From Limnephilus marmoratus (taxonomy: Eukaryota; Arthropoda; Insecta; Trichoptera; Limnephilidae), in NCBI GenBank assembly GCA_917880885.1, contig OU862927.1, forward strand, positions 37,041,571 through 37,105,570: a stretch of 64,000 bases of DNA, in the 5' to 3' direction. Both the position numbers and the translations under genes were made by a program. The notes beneath the pieces were generated by a model. The model was given only the letters and a program-made list of their open reading frames with translations. It made no database searches and was not told the origin of the DNA. Shown here in pieces: positions 60,438 to 64,000 of the stretch (position 1 is the first letter of the stretch; each line of letters begins with the position of its first letter).

Positions 60438-60885
60438 TTTTTTTACATTAGCTCCACACAGGAGGCCCTGATCAAAATAATTTCCTCAGGGCCTCTGTCA
60501 TCTTAAGGGATGCTGTGTGTAGGGTTTTTGTTAAGGAAAGGAAGTTCTGGGAAGGAAATAGATATGAAGGGTGGGTAGGAATCTGGGGGTCAGTGTGTCC
60601 AGGAGTAATGGAACCTCCAACCGCGGTGCAAGACCGTGGGTCGAGAGATTCCGGCTGGAGAGGATAAAAGACTTGCCTCAACCAATCTCTCTCGATCCTG
60701 CCCACCACGCAGGCAGATGCACCGGCCGCCAAGACCTGGACAAACCTCATCCCATGAACCCGGACACCCCTGCTAAGTCACCAAACGTAACGAACCACTT
60801 GGGGTGACCTATGGCAGATATGTTGGTTATCCTATAAATGGTTACCGGGCGGCGGTACCCATACCCGCCTCCCAAGTTTGAGAAT
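60438..60885 (-). mobile_element. Tail-sharing SINE-like element, full-length minus copy
   Basis: A T run at 60437-60443 (A tail of the element), gctccacacaggaggccctg, stem-loop complement, ggatgctgtgtgtagggttt, gtgtccaggagtaatggaac, ctctctcgatcctgcccacc, acctggacaaacctcatccc, gctaagtcaccaaacgtaac, cacttggggtgacctatggc, gcggcggtacccatacccgc. Length close to 450 bp, like 33226-33674. Confidence 0.8.
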
Positions 60886-61535
60886 AGAATCGTAATTGAG
60901 ATAGTGACGTTTCTTCGAAAAAATTGTGTAATTCCTTATTTGAAATATTAAAAAATCCTTTCAAGCCATAAAACGAAAACTTTACAGGAGACGATAAAAA
61001 TGAATATTTACTAATTCTTAAAACTTCAAAAAAATGGTTGTTGGTTTTTCAAAATTTTGAAGTAAAAATTTTCAATTCTGTTTATAGTTATGAGTGATTA
61101 GAGTGTTGAGCAATTTCAAATATAATTTTCTTGAAATAAACCAAAAAAATTAAGTGCTTGTACATAAAATTGGTTTTTAGTATTAAAAATGCTTTATCAG
61201 CAAAAATCACTTCACCATGTTGTATTTTGAACAATTTTACACATTAAACTACTGAAAACTAACATTCCCAAAACAAAAACATGGTCATTATTAAGTTAAA
61301 AGAAATATAATATTTCGAAGAAAATTTCTTCTAAAAGGTTGTTACTTTGTGATGTCATTATTTATTTGACAACCCTGTTTTAAATATTATCTCACTTAAC
61401 CGGCCTTTTACTTCTAATAGCTTGGTAATCCCCAATTCTTCGAAACTCCCACCATTGTCAACCCTCCCCCCTCCTTCAATTTCTTCTCTCCATATGTAAT
61501 CTATAATTAATTTTTAACTTTAGTATACTTTTATT
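60886..61535. other. AT-rich DNA, no gene recognised
   Basis: Nothing identified. Confidence 0.35.
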
Positions 61536-61625
61536 CCTGAAGAAGTGAACATGGTTCACGAAACATGTTGATAGTATAAAATATACAAAAATAAAGTGAT
61601 GTAAACTAAGTTATTTTCTTTTAAT
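61536..61625 (+). repeat. Penelope-like element end (putative)
   Basis: attcctgaagaagtgaacat, ggttcacgaaacatgttgat, then aataaagtgatgtaaac. CCTGAAGA...CGAAACAT is a common feature of Penelope-like terminal sequences. No coding part. Confidence 0.4.
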
Positions 61626-61729
61626 AAATAATATTTCACTTTCTTAACTTAAGAACACATCATATATATATAGTATAGTAGTACAAGTAAAGTAGTAATA
61701 TTTTTAATTTTGTTCCAACATCTTAAGTT

Positions 61730-62225
61730 TAAATAGTTTTTTTTAAAGGTTTTTATATTCTTTTTCCGTTTTTAGGTTATATAGAAGGAGATTATACATG
61801 TGAACTCCCTCGTGGCCAATATCAGTCTTGACAGTATTTGTGTACAATTTATTGTGTTGTCTAGTATAATGTTCGTGTTATTGAGATGTTTTTATAAATG
61901 TTGTGTTTGTGTGTATAAGTCCGTTTATAAGTCCGTACGTAATGTATGCGTTTCCCCATATTTCTCTTAAATAATTTAGGTGGGACTGGATTAAGCTAAA
62001 GTATAAGCCCATCTTTACCTCTGTTGGTAGAAGATGAGCAATTCAACCAAATACACCAATTAATGGGATGATTTTTGTTTTTAGTTTTTCTACGTGTTGT
62101 TTAATTGTCAAATGTTTATCAATATTAAGTCGGAAAATTGGAAGATATTTAAGACCCTACTTATAAATTTTATGATTTCTGAGGAAATTTTGATTTGGAT
62201 TCATTAAAAAGAGAAGATTACAAAC
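61730..62225 (-). pseudogene. LINE RT C-terminal part
   Basis: The minus strand reads RLNIDKHLTIKQHVEKLKTK, IIPLIGVFGLIAHLLPTEV, KMGLYFSLIQSHLNYLREIW, then after frame changes DIGHEGVHMYNLLLYNLKTE. This corresponds to LG..ID..LTWK.HI..L..K, Y.SLI.SHL.Y....WG and the C-terminal helix of jockey-type LINE RTs. Stops are present. Confidence 0.75.
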
Positions 62226-62228
62226 TTA

Positions 62229-62412
62229 TTTTTTTGTGCACAAGGTCTACTAACGGGTACACGGGTTGTTTTTTTGTACACAAGGTCTACTAACGGGTAC
62301 ACGGGTTGTTTTTTTGTACACAAGGTCTACTAACGGGTACACGGGTTGTTTTTTTGTACACAAGGTCTACTAATGGGTACACGGGTTGTTTTTTGTACAC
62401 AAGATCTACAAG
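62229..62412. repeat. 40-bp tandem array, 4 units plus part
   Basis: caaggtctactaacgggtac recurs at 62241, 62281, 62321 and 62361, exactly 40 bp apart, followed by acgggttgttttttt. A partial, diverged unit follows at about 62400. The open frame 62306-62641 starts in the array and has no domain. Confidence 0.9.
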
Positions 62413-63050
62413 GTCCGAAACGTTGGCTAAAGAAGGAGGTAGCGCAACACGGCATAACACCCCAAAAACAAATAATGAAAAAACAAGGTCTACTGTTCAC
62501 AAATCTACAAATTTACGACGATCACATGCACAGTTAGATTTTAGGGTTCAGAGTATCTACTATAAAATTCAGCCTCGTAAGAATAACATTTTCCTTCTTG
62601 AACTTTCCTATAAAAAAAACTGTTTTCGTAACTGTAAATGAAAAACAATGTGCGATGAGACGATCTTCGATGAAATTACCCCGCATTAATTACAAAATAA
62701 CGATACGGGGTCCTTATCGACCCCATTAATATACAAGGTAGGAAGACCATCAATGTCAATAGTAATTAGTCCCACGCTCTTGTGTTATCAAAAATAATAA
62801 ACCGGCGTGGGGGTACCCATTGGGCCGATAAACAAAGATAATATTGTTGTGTATAAAATAACAGAAGTTCATTATTTTAGCTTTATGAGGAAACACGTCG
62901 GCGAGTAATTTGAATAATAGATATTTTACAAACCTGTTGCTGTCACTGTCGCTGACCGAAAGGGACAATTGCACCTCAGGCTGATAATATCTTTTTGTTT
63001 TTCCCATTGTTCTCCTTCAAAACTGAACCGGTTTTATAAATTTTTTATTT
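62413..63050. other. No gene recognised
   Basis: An unrecognised minus-strand frame 62756-63007 (83 codons). No shared repeat. Confidence 0.3.
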
Positions 63051-63054
63051 TATT

Positions 63055-63480
63055 ACTAGTGAATTCCCGGCATGCGTTGCTATGCCATTTTATAAAAAAC
63101 ATTGTTTCTCCCTGCGTGTCCTTTCCCATTCGTCCCGTTCCCCTTCCACCTCCCCTTCCTCTCCTGCATCCCCTTCCCATCACCCGTTCCCACTCCGCCT
63201 TCCCTCTCCCCACTCCCCTCTCCCGCATTCCATACATTCAGTCTCGATACATTCAGTTTTCAAACAGCTCGCGTGCAACCTATTGCATTTTTAAACAAAT
63301 TTAATTATGCCAGAGCTCACTGCTTCTTTTATACAAACCTTGTCCTGACAATAACGAACACGAAAAAAAAATAATTATCCTATTTGATGCAGTTGTACGG
63401 AAGTTATGCGCGTACATACATTTCGGCGAATCGTTTTTATTTATATAGATAGATATAGATAGATAGATTGATAGATTATT
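63055..63480 (+). mobile_element. Pyrimidine-rich retroposon with GATA-type tail, third copy
   Basis: actagtgaattcccggcatg, cgttgctatgccattttata, C/T-rich stretch, attcagttttcaaacagctc, ttatgccagagctcactg, ccttgtcctgacaataacga, acatacatttcggcgaatcg, ending in tatagatagatagattgata. Overlapping plus frames are due to the stop-poor C/T stretch. Confidence 0.75.
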
Positions 63481-63504
63481 AGAAGAAGTTAGTCTATGTC
63501 TGTA

Positions 63505-63758
63505 TATGAAGGATGAGGGAGACCTTTTGACCTCTCCATCCAGACTCTCTCGACCTAGCACCGCAGCGGGAGCGATGGATTCGCACGTTCGTCACCAGAT
63601 TCCTACCCATCTCTCATATATTTTTCCTTTCCAGAACTTCACCTTCTTCCTTTCCCTAAAAAGATCCTCCACACAGCATTCCCAAAGATGTCATAGGATC
63701 TGAGAGAATTTTTTTCCTCAGTTCCTGTGACATCCGTGGAAATAATGTAATTTTTTGT
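63505..63758 (+). mobile_element. Tail-sharing SINE-like element, plus, 5' truncated
   Basis: gatgagggagaccttttgac, gcaccgcagcgggagcgatg, cacgttcgtc, agatcctccacacagcattc, gatgtcataggatctgagag, tttcctcagttcctgtgaca, taatgta. The head is missing and the stem-loop weakened. Confidence 0.7.
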
Positions 63759-63779
63759 AAAAACTCCACCACTAATCAA

Positions 63780-64000
63780 AACATTTTTAGAATTGTGATT
63801 TTCACCGATTTTAAAGAGACGTATGTCGCCAATTTACTCAACATTTCTAGAATTGTGATTTTCACCGATTTTAAAGAGACGTATGTCGCCAATTTACTCA
63901 ACATTTCTAGAATTGTGATTTTCACCGATTTTAAAGAGACGTATGTCGCCAATTTACTCAACATTTCTAGAATTGTGATTTTCACTGATTTTAAAGAGAC
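63780..64000. repeat. 60-bp tandem array reaching the window edge
   Basis: Unit begins acatttctagaattgtgatt and contains cgtatgtcgccaatttactc; repeats at 63780, 63840, 63900 and 63960, exactly 60 bp apart and nearly identical. 60 is divisible by three, so a minus-strand frame stays open (63776-63985) and reads a 20-residue repeat; this is not proof of coding. The array continues past 64000. Confidence 0.95.

Overview
The window looks like insect nuclear DNA, and nearly all of it that can be identified is transposable-element sequence. I found no convincing host gene, no rRNA gene, no functional tRNA gene and no CRISPR array. The insect assignment is inference. It rests on the AT-rich background, the mixture of LINE, Ty3/Gypsy, Penelope-like, hAT, pogo, piggyBac-like and Harbinger-like elements, and a short (CCTAA)3 tract. 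The species cannot be named from the sequence.

Layout. 0-9 kb: LINE fragments, a decayed pogo-type DNA transposon (2263-4530) and a 110-bp tandem array. 9-16 kb: an LTR-like promoter block, a hAT element (9852-10938) and a composite hAT (13872-15875) full of LINE and SINE pieces. 16-25 kb: LINE 3' ends, a TTAA-flanked element, a long gene-free stretch, a Harbinger-like MITE and a TA-flanked element. 25-30 kb: a large foldback, a hAT element with internally repeated ends (26467-27004) and a 2.3-kb minisatellite broken by insertions. 30-40 kb: an L2-type LINE nested in another LINE, a hAT with transposase remnants nested in a SINE, and a Penelope-like element. 40-50 kb: a recently inserted, internally deleted Ty3/Gypsy element (41518-43867, identical LTRs) and several LINE 3' ends. 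50-64 kb: a 1.2-kb array of a 14-bp repeat, MITEs, pyrimidine-rich retroposons, a foldback with tRNA-like arms, and 40-bp and 60-bp tandem arrays.

The dominant theme is a SINE-like family (about 14 copies, roughly 450 bp when full length). Its last ~95 bp match the 3' end of a LINE, here called LINE-B, that is also present in the window. The shared part includes a GGCCCTGAGG/CCTCAGGGCC stem-loop. This suggests the LINE-B reverse transcriptase mobilises the SINE. Several nesting events can be ordered from target-site duplications (TSDs). The best preserved coding sequence is the gag of the 41.5-kb element. All other coding segments are 5'-truncated, frameshifted or interrupted remnants.
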